Below are positions 17,400 to 26,328 of a stretch of DNA of 64,000 nt, one piece after another (position 1 is the stretch's first letter; each line of letters starts with the position of its first letter). The DNA is from Bacteroidales bacterium (GTDB taxonomy: Bacteria > Bacteroidota > Bacteroidia > Bacteroidales > F082): contig JAQVLA010000001.1 in NCBI GenBank assembly GCA_028704385.1, positions 1-64,000 of the forward strand, read 5' to 3'. The notes beneath the pieces are model-generated. The model ran no database searches. It was not told the DNA's origin and worked only from the letters and a program-made list of their open reading frames with translations. A program made the translations under genes and the position numbers.

Positions 17400-18758
17400 A
17401 TGGACCTGAAGAAAGCCTTTACTGTATTTGCAATTTTAGGATTGTTGGTTTTGCTAAATATGCTGGTGGTTTCCAATCCCGGATTGGCAAATCGTGTACT
17501 GCCCGAAACAGCTACTTCGGAGGTTAGCAGTGAAACAACAGCCGAGGGTGAGTTGTCATATATCCAATTTGCACTAGATAAAACGCGTGAAGGAATGGAT
17601 AAATTTATCAGTTTCACAGGTTTCAGAAATGCAACGAGTGGAAACCTGATTATGATTTTGGTTGGCTTGTTTTTTATCTACCTTGCCATTCGATATGATT
17701 ATGAGCCCCTGCTTTTAGTACCAATTGGTACAGGGATAATCATCGGTAATATTCCATTCTTTCAGGATGGAGGTATCAATCTTCAGCTGGGTATTTATCA
17801 GAAAGGCAGCGTGCTTAATTATTTGTATTTTGGTGTCGTTCAAGGGATTTATCCCCCTTTGATTTTCCTTGGGATAGGTGCGATGACCGACTTTTCATCG
17901 CTGATCTCAAATCCTCGGCTGATCCTGTTAGGAGCCGCAGCACAAGTAGGTATCTTTATAACTTTTATGGGTGCTTTGTATCTCGGATTTAATATGCCCG
18001 AAGCAGCTTCAATTGGTATTATTGGTGGAGCCGACGGACCAACGGCAATCTTTTTGTCTTCAAAACTGGCCAATGGTTCAGTTGTTCATGGTTATGAAAC
18101 TAAAAACCTGATAGGTCCAATTGCCATAGCAGCTTATTCGTATATGGCACTAGTCCCGGTGATTCAGCCTCCAATCATGCGTTTGCTTATTACCAAAAAG
18201 GAACGAATTATCCGAATGAAACCTCCACGTACGGTAAGTAAGCTCGAGAAGATTATGTTTCCAATTGTAGGTTTAATACTTACAACCTTTATCTCACCGG
18301 GAGCCCTGCCCTTGCTGGGTATGTTGTTTTTTGGAAATATCCTGAAAGAAAGTGGTGTTACCAAGCGTCTGGCCGATACAGCCCGCAACAGTTTGATAGA
18401 TATTGTGACTATTGTGTTAGGACTAACAGTTGGAGCTTCAACACAGGCTGATGTTTTCCTTACGGGCGAATCCATGATGATTTTTGTGCTGGGAGCACTC
18501 TCTTTTATGGTGGCAACGGCTGGTGGTATTTTGTTTGCAAAGGTGATGAATATCTTCCTCAGAGGCAATAACAGGATTAATCCTTTACTCGGAGCAGCCG
18601 GTGTATCGGCTGTGCCCGACAGCGCACGTGTTGTTCAGCAGGAGGGATTGAAGTATGACCCCTCTAATCACCTGTTGATGCATGCCATGGCCCCCAATGT
18701 TGCCGGTGTGATCGGATCGGCTGTGGCAGCTGGTATCTTGATGAGTTTTTTGCTATAG
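17400..18758 (+). CDS. mmdB: Na+-translocating decarboxylase beta subunit
   Basis: 452 residues from ATG 17400; the preceding in-frame ATG at 17358 lies inside mmdC and is rejected. It is a polytopic membrane protein with about ten hydrophobic segments. It decarboxylates carboxybiotin and exports sodium ions. Family signatures: FLGIGAMTDFSSLI with the conserved Asp, GIIGGADGPTAIF, LIGPIAIAAYSYMALVP, FFGNILKESGV, and GAAGVSAVPDSARV. The first 90 residues carry an extra helix and a polar segment not needed for the pump. Together with MmdA, MmdC and MmdD this completes the four-subunit enzyme. Confidence 0.95.
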   Translation: MDLKKAFTVFAILGLLVLLNMLVVSNPGLANRVLPETATSEVSSETTAEGELSYIQFALDKTREGMDKFISFTGFRNATSGNLIMILVGLFFIYLAIRYDYEPLLLVPIGTGIIIGNIPFFQDGGINLQLGIYQKGSVLNYLYFGVVQGIYPPLIFLGIGAMTDFSSLISNPRLILLGAAAQVGIFITFMGALYLGFNMPEAASIGIIGGADGPTAIFLSSKLANGSVVHGYETKNLIGPIAIAAYSYMALVPVIQPPIMRLLITKKERIIRMKPPRTVSKLEKIMFPIVGLILTTFISPGALPLLGMLFFGNILKESGVTKRLADTARNSLIDIVTIVLGLTVGASTQADVFLTGESMMIFVLGALSFMVATAGGILFAKVMNIFLRGNNRINPLLGAAGVSAVPDSARVVQQEGLKYDPSNHLLMHAMAPNVAGVIGSAVAAGILMSFLL

Positions 18759-18824
18759 TATATAGATAAGGCATTTTGTCTTGTCGTTTTGAGTTTTTGT
18801 TGGGTATATCTTGGGTTTTTTAAG

Positions 18825-18858
18825 ATCAGTCAGTCTTTCAAAGGCTGACTGATTTTTA
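18825..18858 (+). terminator. Intrinsic terminator after mmdB
   Basis: Nine-base-pair stem ATCAGTCAG/CTGACTGAT (18825-18833 with 18845-18853) followed by TTTTTATT. It ends the mmd operon. Confidence 0.9.
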
Positions 18859-18954
18859 TTAGTAAATGCAAATGCTTTATTCCCGAAAAAATCCAATAAA
18901 ATGTATTAAAAAACCATTAAATTTGGCAATTGAAATCACGGAAAAAAGCCATAA

Positions 18955-19581
18955 ATGTTAATACTTGGGATTGCCGGAGGCTCCGGCTCAGGGAAAACCA
19001 CTGTAGTTAAAAAGATCATTCGGGCACTCCCAAATAGTTCTGTTTCAGTTATTTCGCAGGATGCGTATTATCGCGACAATGGCCATTTAACTCCTGAAGA
19101 AAGGAAAAAGATCAATTTTGACCACCCCTCTTCGATAGAATTTGACCTTTTAATTGATCATATCGATCGTCTGCGAAGAGGCGAAACCATCCCTATGCCA
19201 ATATATTCGTATGTGAGCTGTGGCAGATCAAACGAAACCATTCCTGTAAAGCCTACCAGGGTTGTAATTGTAGAAGGGATTTTAGTGCTTACCAATGCCG
19301 AACTACGTAGCAGAATGGATATTAAGATTTATGTGGATACTGATGGCGATGACCGACTGATGCGGATTATACAGCGGGATATTGAAGAACGCGGCAGGTC
19401 GTTTTTGGATGTTCTTAAGCATTATGAACATTTTGTAAAGCCAATGCATTTGCAGTTTATTGATCCTACCAAACGCTTCGCTGATATTATTATCCCGCAG
19501 GGTGGAGCCAATCAGGTAGCTATTGATATCGTTGCTTCACGAATCAGAATGAATTTGAATGAAGAAAAACCGATTGTATGA
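18955..19581 (+). CDS. udk: Uridine kinase
   Basis: 208 residues. It phosphorylates uridine and cytidine in pyrimidine salvage. Walker A is GGSGSGKTT (about residues 8-16). SQDAYYRD and INFDHPSSIEFDLL are the nucleoside-binding motifs; RIIQRDIEERGRS is the LID. A TAAATTTG box (18918-18925) lies 30 bases upstream, without a clear upstream partner. The stop overlaps the start of the following propeller gene as ATGA. Confidence 0.95.
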   Translation: MLILGIAGGSGSGKTTVVKKIIRALPNSSVSVISQDAYYRDNGHLTPEERKKINFDHPSSIEFDLLIDHIDRLRRGETIPMPIYSYVSCGRSNETIPVKPTRVVIVEGILVLTNAELRSRMDIKIYVDTDGDDRLMRIIQRDIEERGRSFLDVLKHYEHFVKPMHLQFIDPTKRFADIIIPQGGANQVAIDIVASRIRMNLNEEKPIV

Positions 19582-20534
19582 AAGCATTTATTAAGTTTCA
19601 TTTGGTTTTTTTACTACTGCTTTTGGTGGCCTGTGAAAAAGATACAGGAACGAAGCAGGTAACTGATCATTGGAACTATCTTACTTCAAAAGATGGTTTG
19701 GTGAATAATAATATTCGCTGCCTGTTGCACAGAGATTCACAAACCTGGATTGGTACCGAATTTGGATTTTCATCATACAACGGTAGCACATTCAAAAATT
19801 TTAATACTCCACAGGGGCTTATCCATCATCAGATAAACGGATTGGCTGTTGCAACGGATGGAGTAGTTTGGCTGGCCACACCCTATGGATTATCAGTTTT
19901 TTCAGGAAATCAATTTGTCAATTATGATTCCGAAAGTGGTTTAAGTTATGATTATTTGTACAACCTTGCGCTGGACGAAGAACAAAATCCCTGGATTGCC
20001 ACCGGGAAGGGAGTGAGTTATTTTGATGGTTCTACCTGGCATATTTATCAAAAGGATCAGGGTAATAGCTTGGTATATAATATTGTAAGAGATGTTGAAA
20101 TTGATCGTCAGGGTAATAAATGGTTTGGAACAGAGTATGGAATTTCACGTTTTGATGGCAGCAGCTGGCATACCTATTTAGCTGATTTGCCTTTGGCCGA
20201 TTTTATATTGGATTTGTTTGTAGATAGCAAACAGCGTATTTGGGCAGGGTCGCTGGCAGGAGTGAGCATGATAGTTGATGGTGCAGTGATTGATTATACT
20301 ATGTCGGATGGTTTGGTTTATAATCGTGTGGATGCTATTGCAGAAGATTTGGATGGAAATATGTGGTTTGCAACGCAATATGGTGTTTCGAGATACGATG
20401 GAGCTTCCTGGAAAACCTATAACACCACGAATGGTCTGCCCGAAGATTGGATTACCTCCATTGAGGTGGACACGGACGGAAATATTTGGTTCGGAACAAA
20501 AACCAAAGGCCTGGCAATTTTAAAAAGGCCTTGA
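19578..20534 (+). CDS. Seven-bladed 'two-component regulator propeller' lipoprotein
   Basis: 318 residues. The signal ends in LLVAC with Cys16-19 region lipidated, so the protein sits in an envelope membrane. Seven repeats of about 42 residues follow, each with a W-[IFLA]-[GA]-[TS] core (WIGTEFG, WLATPYG, WIATGKG, WFGTEYG, WAGSLAG, WFATQYG, WFGTKTK) and usually YDGxxW. These are the Reg_prop repeats normally found as the sensor part of hybrid two-component systems; here they stand alone, with no transmembrane kinase. The 4-base overlap with udk implies co-translation, without an obvious functional link. Ligand unknown. Confidence 0.85.
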   Translation: MKAFIKFHLVFLLLLLVACEKDTGTKQVTDHWNYLTSKDGLVNNNIRCLLHRDSQTWIGTEFGFSSYNGSTFKNFNTPQGLIHHQINGLAVATDGVVWLATPYGLSVFSGNQFVNYDSESGLSYDYLYNLALDEEQNPWIATGKGVSYFDGSTWHIYQKDQGNSLVYNIVRDVEIDRQGNKWFGTEYGISRFDGSSWHTYLADLPLADFILDLFVDSKQRIWAGSLAGVSMIVDGAVIDYTMSDGLVYNRVDAIAEDLDGNMWFATQYGVSRYDGASWKTYNTTNGLPEDWITSIEVDTDGNIWFGTKTKGLAILKRP

Positions 20535-20594
20535 TTTGTTCTGCTGAACAAAAAGTTACTTCAGGCTGTTCTAATGCTAAACTTTTAATGGTGT

Positions 20595-20795
20595 ATGTTA
20601 AAGAAGAAAATCAAATCACCCTGCCAGTTGATATGTACTTATGACGAAGATCATATTTGTATCGGGTGTTATAGGTCGGCCGAGGAAGTTGCAAATTGGG
20701 ACAGTTATACTGAGGATCAAAAACGCGAAGTGATTGATAACACCATGAAGCGCAGGCAGGAAAAGGGTGGGGGATATTATGGCTTTGGCGGCTGA
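20595..20795 (+). CDS. DUF1289 family small cysteine-rich protein
   Basis: 66 residues with the DUF1289 pattern SPCQLICTYDEDHICIGCYR then EEVANW. The four cysteines could hold a metal or iron-sulfur site, as proposed for this family; the function is not established. The C-terminal GGGYYGFGG tail is simple-sequence. It follows the propeller gene by 60 bases in the same direction. Confidence 0.85.
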   Translation: MLKKKIKSPCQLICTYDEDHICIGCYRSAEEVANWDSYTEDQKREVIDNTMKRRQEKGGGYYGFGG

Positions 20796-20810
20796 AGCTT
20801 GAAATATTGC

Positions 20811-20844
20811 AAAAAAAAAAGCCGCAAAAAATAATATTGCGGCT
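20811..20844 (-). terminator. Intrinsic terminator for the coiled-coil/winged-helix gene
   Basis: On the minus strand an eight-base-pair stem AGCCGCAA/TTGCGGCT (20820-20844) is followed by about nine T. It is 7 bases past the stop codon of the gene at 20852. Confidence 0.85.
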
Positions 20845-20851
20845 CAAATGA

Positions 20852-21397
20852 TTAATCTTCTTTCAGGATTTTGTACTCTTTTTTCAGACGGTTGCGTTCG
20901 TCGTACCAATCAGGCAAGGCATACGCAAAGCCTCTTCCTTTGTATTTTACCTTACGCAGGTCGTTGCGGCGATTGGTAAGCTTTACCAGGCACTGATTAA
21001 TCTTTGCTTTCGATTTATCATCGGTGGTAAATATCCCGGCGTTAATGGCTTTTTCCTTAACCGAAGCATAGATTTCACGGCTTAATGTAGCGTGGCCACT
21101 TTCCTGAATGGTCTCGATAATAAATTTATCCCAATCAGAAAGTGGATAGGGTTTCCGTTCTCTTTTTTTACCTTGAGTTTCGGGTTCTGCTGCAGTATCG
21201 TCAACTTGTTCTGTTTCGGATGCTTCAACTGTTTTACTGCCAGCCTTGATGTTTTTAATTGTGCTGTATTGTGCTTCAAGGTCAGCAATTTTAGTTTTTA
21301 CAAAATCCATTTTATGCTTCAGTTTTCGAAGCTCCGAATGGTATTCATTCAACAGATCCAGAATGTCGAATTCGTTTAATTTACTTGAATATTTCAT
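20852..21397 (-). CDS. Coiled-coil protein with a C-terminal winged-helix-like domain
   Basis: 181 residues, no family recognised by name. Residues about 8-50 have heptads of a coiled coil (LNEYHSELRKLKHKMDFV, KTKIADLEAQYSTIKN). Residues about 50-85 are a low-complexity charged linker. Residues 85-165 look like a small helical DNA-binding domain: WDKFIIETIQESGHATLSRE is like the first two helices and recognition turn of a winged helix, and GRGFAYALPDW the wing. A nucleic-acid-binding dimer is the simplest inference. It is a single gene with a strong terminator and an unusual 325-base space upstream. Confidence 0.6.
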   Translation of the reverse strand: MKYSSKLNEFDILDLLNEYHSELRKLKHKMDFVKTKIADLEAQYSTIKNIKAGSKTVEASETEQVDDTAAEPETQGKKRERKPYPLSDWDKFIIETIQESGHATLSREIYASVKEKAINAGIFTTDDKSKAKINQCLVKLTNRRNDLRKVKYKGRGFAYALPDWYDERNRLKKEYKILKED

Positions 21398-21485
21398 AAG
21401 TGTTTTGTTTATTTGGGGAATCGATTTATTATAATGTACAATTTTAAAATTCTAAATTACTGAAATATATACAGGATGTCAATAA

Positions 21486-21550
21486 TAACTTATAGATTTG
21501 TTTGTTATCAATTTATCTCTATTATTCGATAGAGAGAAAATTATAAGTTA
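21486..21550. repeat. Nested inverted repeat in the 325-base space upstream of 21397
   Basis: Outer arms TAACTTATA (21486-21494) and TATAAGTTA (21542-21550) are exact complements and enclose a second hairpin, TCTCTAT (21516-21522) with ATAGAGA (21529-21535). The remaining part of the gap 21398-21722 is extremely AT-rich and shows no gene, tRNA or clear promoter. The structure could be an attenuator, a protein site or a small RNA. Confidence 0.55.
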
Positions 21551-21722
21551 CAAAAATATAAATATTAATTTAATTTCAAAGCATTAATTAACTATTTTTC
21601 AATAAATAAAATGTGATTTTAAGTTAGTATAGTTTCAGTTTTAGACTCCTGTTGAAAAATTCAATACTTAAAAACATAACGAAAGAGAAAACGGTTTGAA
21701 TATTTTTATAAGGTAAAGTCCG

Positions 21723-22730
21723 TCAGTCAGAATTTTTAGGATTTGCAAATCCTGAACCTTTCCATTCAAAAGCCGAAAAAATCATTTTAACCGCATCTTC
21801 GTAGGATTCAATAGAATTTGTTTTTTTGATCAGTCGCCAGGTATTTACCGGATCATCGAAAGACCATCTTAGATAACTCCAGAGTTCTTTCATCCGTCCC
21901 AGCGTTGTAAGAGCGTAATTTGTTTCTCGCAATCTGTCAGTGAATAAGGCATATAGAAAGGCCTCCAACAGGGATTTTTTATTTATAAATTGCCTGCCCT
22001 TTATTTCGGCAGCCAGAAAAGGGTCGGCAAGCAATCCTCTGCCCAGCATAAAATGGTCAACATCAGGCATAATTGCTCTGAGTGATGTGAACTGACAAAG
22101 GGTGAAAATATCGCCATTATAGGCTGGTATTTTCCTGAAATTATTTTTTATTTGATTAAATGCAGATGGATTGGCTGTTTCTTTGTAAAGTTGTTTTCCG
22201 GTACGTGCGTGAACGATAAGCTCGGCCAATGGAAATTTATTGAATACAGGAATCAATTTTTCAATTTCGTTGTGTTCCAGATAACCCAACCGGCATTTGA
22301 TGCTTAAATTCAGAGACGGGTTTTCGAAGTAAATTGTTAAAATCTGATCGACAAGTTCTGGATAGGGAAGCATACCACTTCCTCTTTTTTTGCGGGCAAC
22401 ACGTGGAAAAGGGCAACCCATATTCAGATTGATTTCCTTATAGCCAAGTGTTGAACAAAAACCAGCAAACCGTTTGATCTCTGCTGCTTCATTGCTTAAA
22501 ATTTGCGGAATCAGCTTTGAAATATCATTATGCACAGGATCTAGCTCAGCACCTTGCAGATTCTTAGAATCGGCTTTGTGAATGGCTGTAAAAAAAGGCG
22601 TATAGAGTTTGTCGACACTTCCAAAAAACGTTTCAAAATGATTTCTGAAAATGTGATCAGTTATACCCTGAAAAGGCCCCAAACTAATCGTTGGTGGCAA
22701 GGGCGTATCACTTATTATGTTATTACTCAA
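21723..22730 (-). CDS. tRNA-dihydrouridine synthase family protein
   Basis: 335 residues. Dus enzymes reduce uridines in tRNA with FMN and NADPH. The TIM barrel motifs are SLGPFQGITDHIFRNHF at the start, INLNMGCPFPRVARKKRGSG with catalytic Cys106, IVHARTGKQLY (His and Arg for FMN phosphate and RNA), and IPAYNGDIF then FMLGRGLLADP. The long insert and lack of the DusB signature put it nearest to the DusC/DusA branch, but the target uridine cannot be read. The start overlaps the lnt stop (ATGA), so it is the second gene of an lnt-dus unit. Confidence 0.9.
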   Translation of the reverse strand: MSNNIISDTPLPPTISLGPFQGITDHIFRNHFETFFGSVDKLYTPFFTAIHKADSKNLQGAELDPVHNDISKLIPQILSNEAAEIKRFAGFCSTLGYKEINLNMGCPFPRVARKKRGSGMLPYPELVDQILTIYFENPSLNLSIKCRLGYLEHNEIEKLIPVFNKFPLAELIVHARTGKQLYKETANPSAFNQIKNNFRKIPAYNGDIFTLCQFTSLRAIMPDVDHFMLGRGLLADPFLAAEIKGRQFINKKSLLEAFLYALFTDRLRETNYALTTLGRMKELWSYLRWSFDDPVNTWRLIKKTNSIESYEDAVKMIFSAFEWKGSGFANPKNSD

Positions 22731-24343
22731 TACAGCTTTCCTTTATTTATTCTGCTTTTTGCAAAAGCTGTAAGCAGAAAGATTGCCATGATAAAAGCAG
22801 AGATCCGGGACAAATAGTCTCCGTTTTCGACATAAAAAGTAATTTTTTCGTTGGTATTGAGTTTTTGACGGATGGCGGTTGGCTCCCAATAAGGAGTGGC
22901 CTGATAAACATCGCCCCGCTGGTCGATAAAGCCAGAAATGCCTGTATTGGCCGAACGGGCTATGCTGCGTCTTGTTTCGATGGCCCGGATAATCGAAAAG
23001 TCCATGTGCTGACGATGTCCCGGAGTGTTTCCCCACCAACCGTCATTGGTAATGATAAACAGGATATTTGCTCCATTGCGCACAAAACCGCTGACAAACT
23101 CACCAAAAACCGATTCGTAACAAATCATCGTTCCAACCTTGAATATTTCGTTTTTCGCTTCAAAAACTGTCCGATGTTCCGAAACCTTCAAGGTGCCCAC
23201 CGTTCCTCCCAAATCAATGGCCATAGAACGTAATGGGCGCAGAAAGAACCAGCTTGGCATCATTTCCACGCCAGGAGTAAGCCGGCTTTTGTGGTAATAC
23301 TGAGGTGTTTTGTCGGCTTCCATAAAAAAGGCCGTATTGTGGGCAAAATAATACCCATCGTCGTTGCGGAATTTTCGTGCGGCAAAATCGTTTTCCTGTG
23401 CTTCGGCAACCGGGCTAAAGGTGCTTGCTCCGATTATCAAGGCTGTGGAAGGATATTGTAAAATAAAATCCTGAAGGGTTTTCAAACTGGGTGACTGTTG
23501 TAAATCAGGCAGCCAGATGTCTTCCTGAATGGCAGATTCGGGACCAATGATAAAATCGACCGGTCTGTTCATTAAACTGCCGGCCAGCTGTAAATTACGG
23601 TTGATTATTTCTGACGAAGGCAGTTCGTATTGTTCGGTGTATGGATCAAAATTGGGTTGTAATACAATGATTTCTGCCTGATGGCCTTTTTCTTCATAAT
23701 TGCGGTAAAGGTGTTCGCCTAGCATTACCGGAATCATCCATGCAACCACAAGCAGGATGAAATTTGCAGCAAAGGAACGTGCTTTGGTTTTCCATCTTAA
23801 AGCAGATTGTATGCTCTTAAAAGCCAGCATATTAATTATTAAAACCCAGGCTGTTCCACCTGGAACTCCAGTATATTCGTACCATTGTATCCAATGATGC
23901 TGTGGCGAAAAAACATGCCCCAGATGTAACCAGGGCCAGTTAAGATCCCAGTGCATGTGGAGGTATTCAAAACTTAGCCAGTAAAATAAGAGTATAAGTA
24001 TGCCTTTTTTGTTTTGATATAGCTGGGTTTTAGTAAAATGAAACAACCAGAAAGTGGTTGCCATAAAAACACTGTTCAGCACCAAAGCGGCAATGCCCCC
24101 AATGGCTGTTGAATTCCATATCCACCAGGTAGTTAGGCTGTTCCAGATGAAGAAACTGCTAAGAGCCAGCAAAAATAACTGACCGCCTTTTCCTTTATTT
24201 TCGGGTTTGCCCAAATCGTGCTGAATGAAAAATAATGGAACAAATGCGAAAAAAATCAGTGGAGTCACGCCATTCACAGGCCAGGCTGCACTTAATAATA
24301 AACCACTTAAAACCGCTAAAGCATATCGTTGAAGGGTGTTCAT
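22727..24343 (-). CDS. lnt: Apolipoprotein N-acyltransferase
   Basis: 538 residues. Lnt adds the third acyl chain to the N-terminal cysteine of lipoproteins in the inner membrane. The N-terminal 200 residues hold about six membrane helices; the C-terminal part is a nitrilase domain with the Glu-Lys-Cys triad Glu269 (IGPESAIQ), Lys352 (HKSRLTPGVE) and Cys408 (ICYESVFGE). WLHLGHVF and QWYEYTGVPGGTAWVL are the membrane-domain motifs of the family. The window's several lipobox proteins are its expected substrates. It is translated just before dus. Confidence 0.94.
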   Translation of the reverse strand: MNTLQRYALAVLSGLLLSAAWPVNGVTPLIFFAFVPLFFIQHDLGKPENKGKGGQLFLLALSSFFIWNSLTTWWIWNSTAIGGIAALVLNSVFMATTFWLFHFTKTQLYQNKKGILILLFYWLSFEYLHMHWDLNWPWLHLGHVFSPQHHWIQWYEYTGVPGGTAWVLIINMLAFKSIQSALRWKTKARSFAANFILLVVAWMIPVMLGEHLYRNYEEKGHQAEIIVLQPNFDPYTEQYELPSSEIINRNLQLAGSLMNRPVDFIIGPESAIQEDIWLPDLQQSPSLKTLQDFILQYPSTALIIGASTFSPVAEAQENDFAARKFRNDDGYYFAHNTAFFMEADKTPQYYHKSRLTPGVEMMPSWFFLRPLRSMAIDLGGTVGTLKVSEHRTVFEAKNEIFKVGTMICYESVFGEFVSGFVRNGANILFIITNDGWWGNTPGHRQHMDFSIIRAIETRRSIARSANTGISGFIDQRGDVYQATPYWEPTAIRQKLNTNEKITFYVENGDYLSRISAFIMAIFLLTAFAKSRINKGKLY

Positions 24344-24589
24344 AATTAAGCTGATGAGTTAACTTCTATTGAATTGCATTGCAAAAATAGCCAAGTTTCG
24401 GTGGTAATTCTTTTGATTAAAGAATTGATGCTGAATTAATGCAATTTTAACGGAGGCAGAAAAGTTTCCGATTTTTGAATTTTTCGCAAATGTATTTGTA
24501 AATGAGTCACTTAATTTAGATTGTAAGATTAACACTTGTTGGGTAGTTGTAATCCAAGTATTTTTGTTGATTGTTACTCAGGCAAAAAA

Positions 24590-25594
24590 ATGAAAATACT
24601 ACTTATCAGGCTTAGCTCAATTGGTGATATCGTCTTAACGAGTCCGATAGTACGTGCCATTAAAACACAATTAAAGCCGGTAGAATTGCACGCCATCACA
24701 CGAAAGTCATATTTGTCAATTTACGCACAAAACCCATATATAGATAAGGTTTTTGGTGTTGAAAAGTCTCCGGATGAGATTCTCGGTTTGCTTAAGGCAG
24801 AAAAATATGATCTGGTTGTGGATTTACATAAGAACCTGCGATCAATTAAATTGCGTCTGGCTTTGGGTGTAAAATCCTATTCTTTTCCCAAGCTCAATTG
24901 GGAAAAGTACCTGCTTGTTCGTTTTAAGATTGATCATATGCCTGATTTACATATTGTTGATCGCTATTTTGAAGCGGTGAAGCCATTGGGTGTTGTAAAT
25001 GATAATTTGGGGCTGGATTTTTTTATATCACCTCAGGAGATTGAGATAATGCCTAATCTGCCTGATTTTTGCGGTCATGGTTATTATGCAGTTGTCATCG
25101 GCGGAAATCACAATACGAAAATTTTACCTGTATCCAAACTTGTTGAAGTGCTTAAGCTATTGCCAAAACCAGCAGTTTTACTGGGAGGAAAAGAAGATCA
25201 GTCACGTGGTGAAGAAGTTGTTTCTGCTTTAGGATCCAAAGTCTGGAACACTTGTGGCAAACTTAGTTTGAGTCAGTCAGCACAATTAATTAAGGATTCT
25301 GTTGCTGTTTTAACGAACGACACCGGCCTGATGCACATTGCCGCAGCCTTTTGTAAGCCTGTAGTTTCGGTGTGGGGTAATACGGTACCTCAGTTGGGGA
25401 TGTATCCTTATATGCCTCATTTTCAGGAGCGTGTCAGCATTATCGAAAACAAAAATTTATCCTGCAGGCCATGCAGCAAGATAGGATTCGATCGTTGTCC
25501 TAAAAAGCATTTTAAGTGTATGCTCGATCTGGATGAGAAAAAAATTGCCAACCAACTTATTACTTTTAACCAATTGCCACAAAAGGATTGTTAA
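24590..25594 (+). CDS. Glycosyltransferase family 9 (heptosyltransferase-like)
   Basis: 334 residues from ATG 24590; an in-frame TTG at 24536 is rejected since the N-terminal KILLIRLSSIGDIVLTSPI must open the Rossmann strand. GT9 enzymes transfer heptose or related sugars to lipopolysaccharide core. The C-terminal sugar-nucleotide site is seen as AVLTNDTGLMHIAAAF and VVSVWGNT, followed by a Cys-rich tail CRPCSKIGFDRCPKKHFKCM often seen in this phylum. The 3' end overlaps the convergent hydrolase gene by 29 bases. Confidence 0.9.
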   Translation: MKILLIRLSSIGDIVLTSPIVRAIKTQLKPVELHAITRKSYLSIYAQNPYIDKVFGVEKSPDEILGLLKAEKYDLVVDLHKNLRSIKLRLALGVKSYSFPKLNWEKYLLVRFKIDHMPDLHIVDRYFEAVKPLGVVNDNLGLDFFISPQEIEIMPNLPDFCGHGYYAVVIGGNHNTKILPVSKLVEVLKLLPKPAVLLGGKEDQSRGEEVVSALGSKVWNTCGKLSLSQSAQLIKDSVAVLTNDTGLMHIAAAFCKPVVSVWGNTVPQLGMYPYMPHFQERVSIIENKNLSCRPCSKIGFDRCPKKHFKCMLDLDEKKIANQLITFNQLPQKDC

Positions 25595-26210
25595 CTTTTT
25601 CGCTCCCGATGGTGGTTTCCGGCCCATGTCCGGGATATACAATAGTTTCATCAGGCAGCACAAAAAGTTTCCCCCAGATGCTTTCTTTCAGTAAATCATA
25701 ATCGCCACCGGGCAAATCAGTACGGCCAATGCTTTGGTTGAACAACACGTCACCCGCAATTACCATCGGTGTTTTGTCATCATAAAAGCAAACACTTCCA
25801 TCGGCATGGCCGGGCGCAAACAGGACTTTCAAGCGACTGGTGCCGAAAGAAATCCAATCGCCATCTTCAATTTTTGCGGTGGGTACGACGAGTTTTTTCA
25901 ACATCATGCCAAACGATTCTGCATGAGCATAAGCATTGCTCAGATAGCGTTCGCCATCGGCATGTGCAGTGACCGGCAGCTGATATTTTTCTGAAACAAA
26001 GCCATTGCCAAGAATGTGATCAATATGGTTGTGGGTGTTTAAAATGTGAACCGGATGAAGCTGATTTTCGGAGATAAAATTGCTGAGTAATATTTCTTCA
26101 GCAACTTCGGCACAGGCGGCATCAATGATCACACATTTGTTGGTTTCATCATAAACCACATAGGTATTCACCTGAAATGGATTGAAAACAAATCTTTTTA
26201 TTTGAAGCAT
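25566..26210 (-). CDS. MBL-fold metallo-hydrolase (glyoxalase II-like)
   Basis: 214 residues. The binuclear metal motif is NTHNHIDHILG; further ligands are in GHADGSV and VYPGHGPETTIGSEK, the usual short glyoxalase II-like pattern. Such proteins hydrolyse S-acyl-glutathione-like thioesters or related compounds; the substrate here is not predictable. IVAGDVLFNQSIGRTDLPGGD is the family's most typical block. Its 3' end overlaps the GT9 gene tail to tail. Confidence 0.9.
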   Translation of the reverse strand: MLQIKRFVFNPFQVNTYVVYDETNKCVIIDAACAEVAEEILLSNFISENQLHPVHILNTHNHIDHILGNGFVSEKYQLPVTAHADGERYLSNAYAHAESFGMMLKKLVVPTAKIEDGDWISFGTSRLKVLFAPGHADGSVCFYDDKTPMVIAGDVLFNQSIGRTDLPGGDYDLLKESIWGKLFVLPDETIVYPGHGPETTIGSEKVNNPFVAIG

Positions 26211-26328
26211 AAACGGTCTCTGATTTAATTATCCAAACTTGAACAAATATAGCCTTTACACCTTTAATGATGACTTTTGTTCAGTTAAAAAAATAGTACT
26301 TTAGCACCACAGAAGCTGAGCCAGGTTT

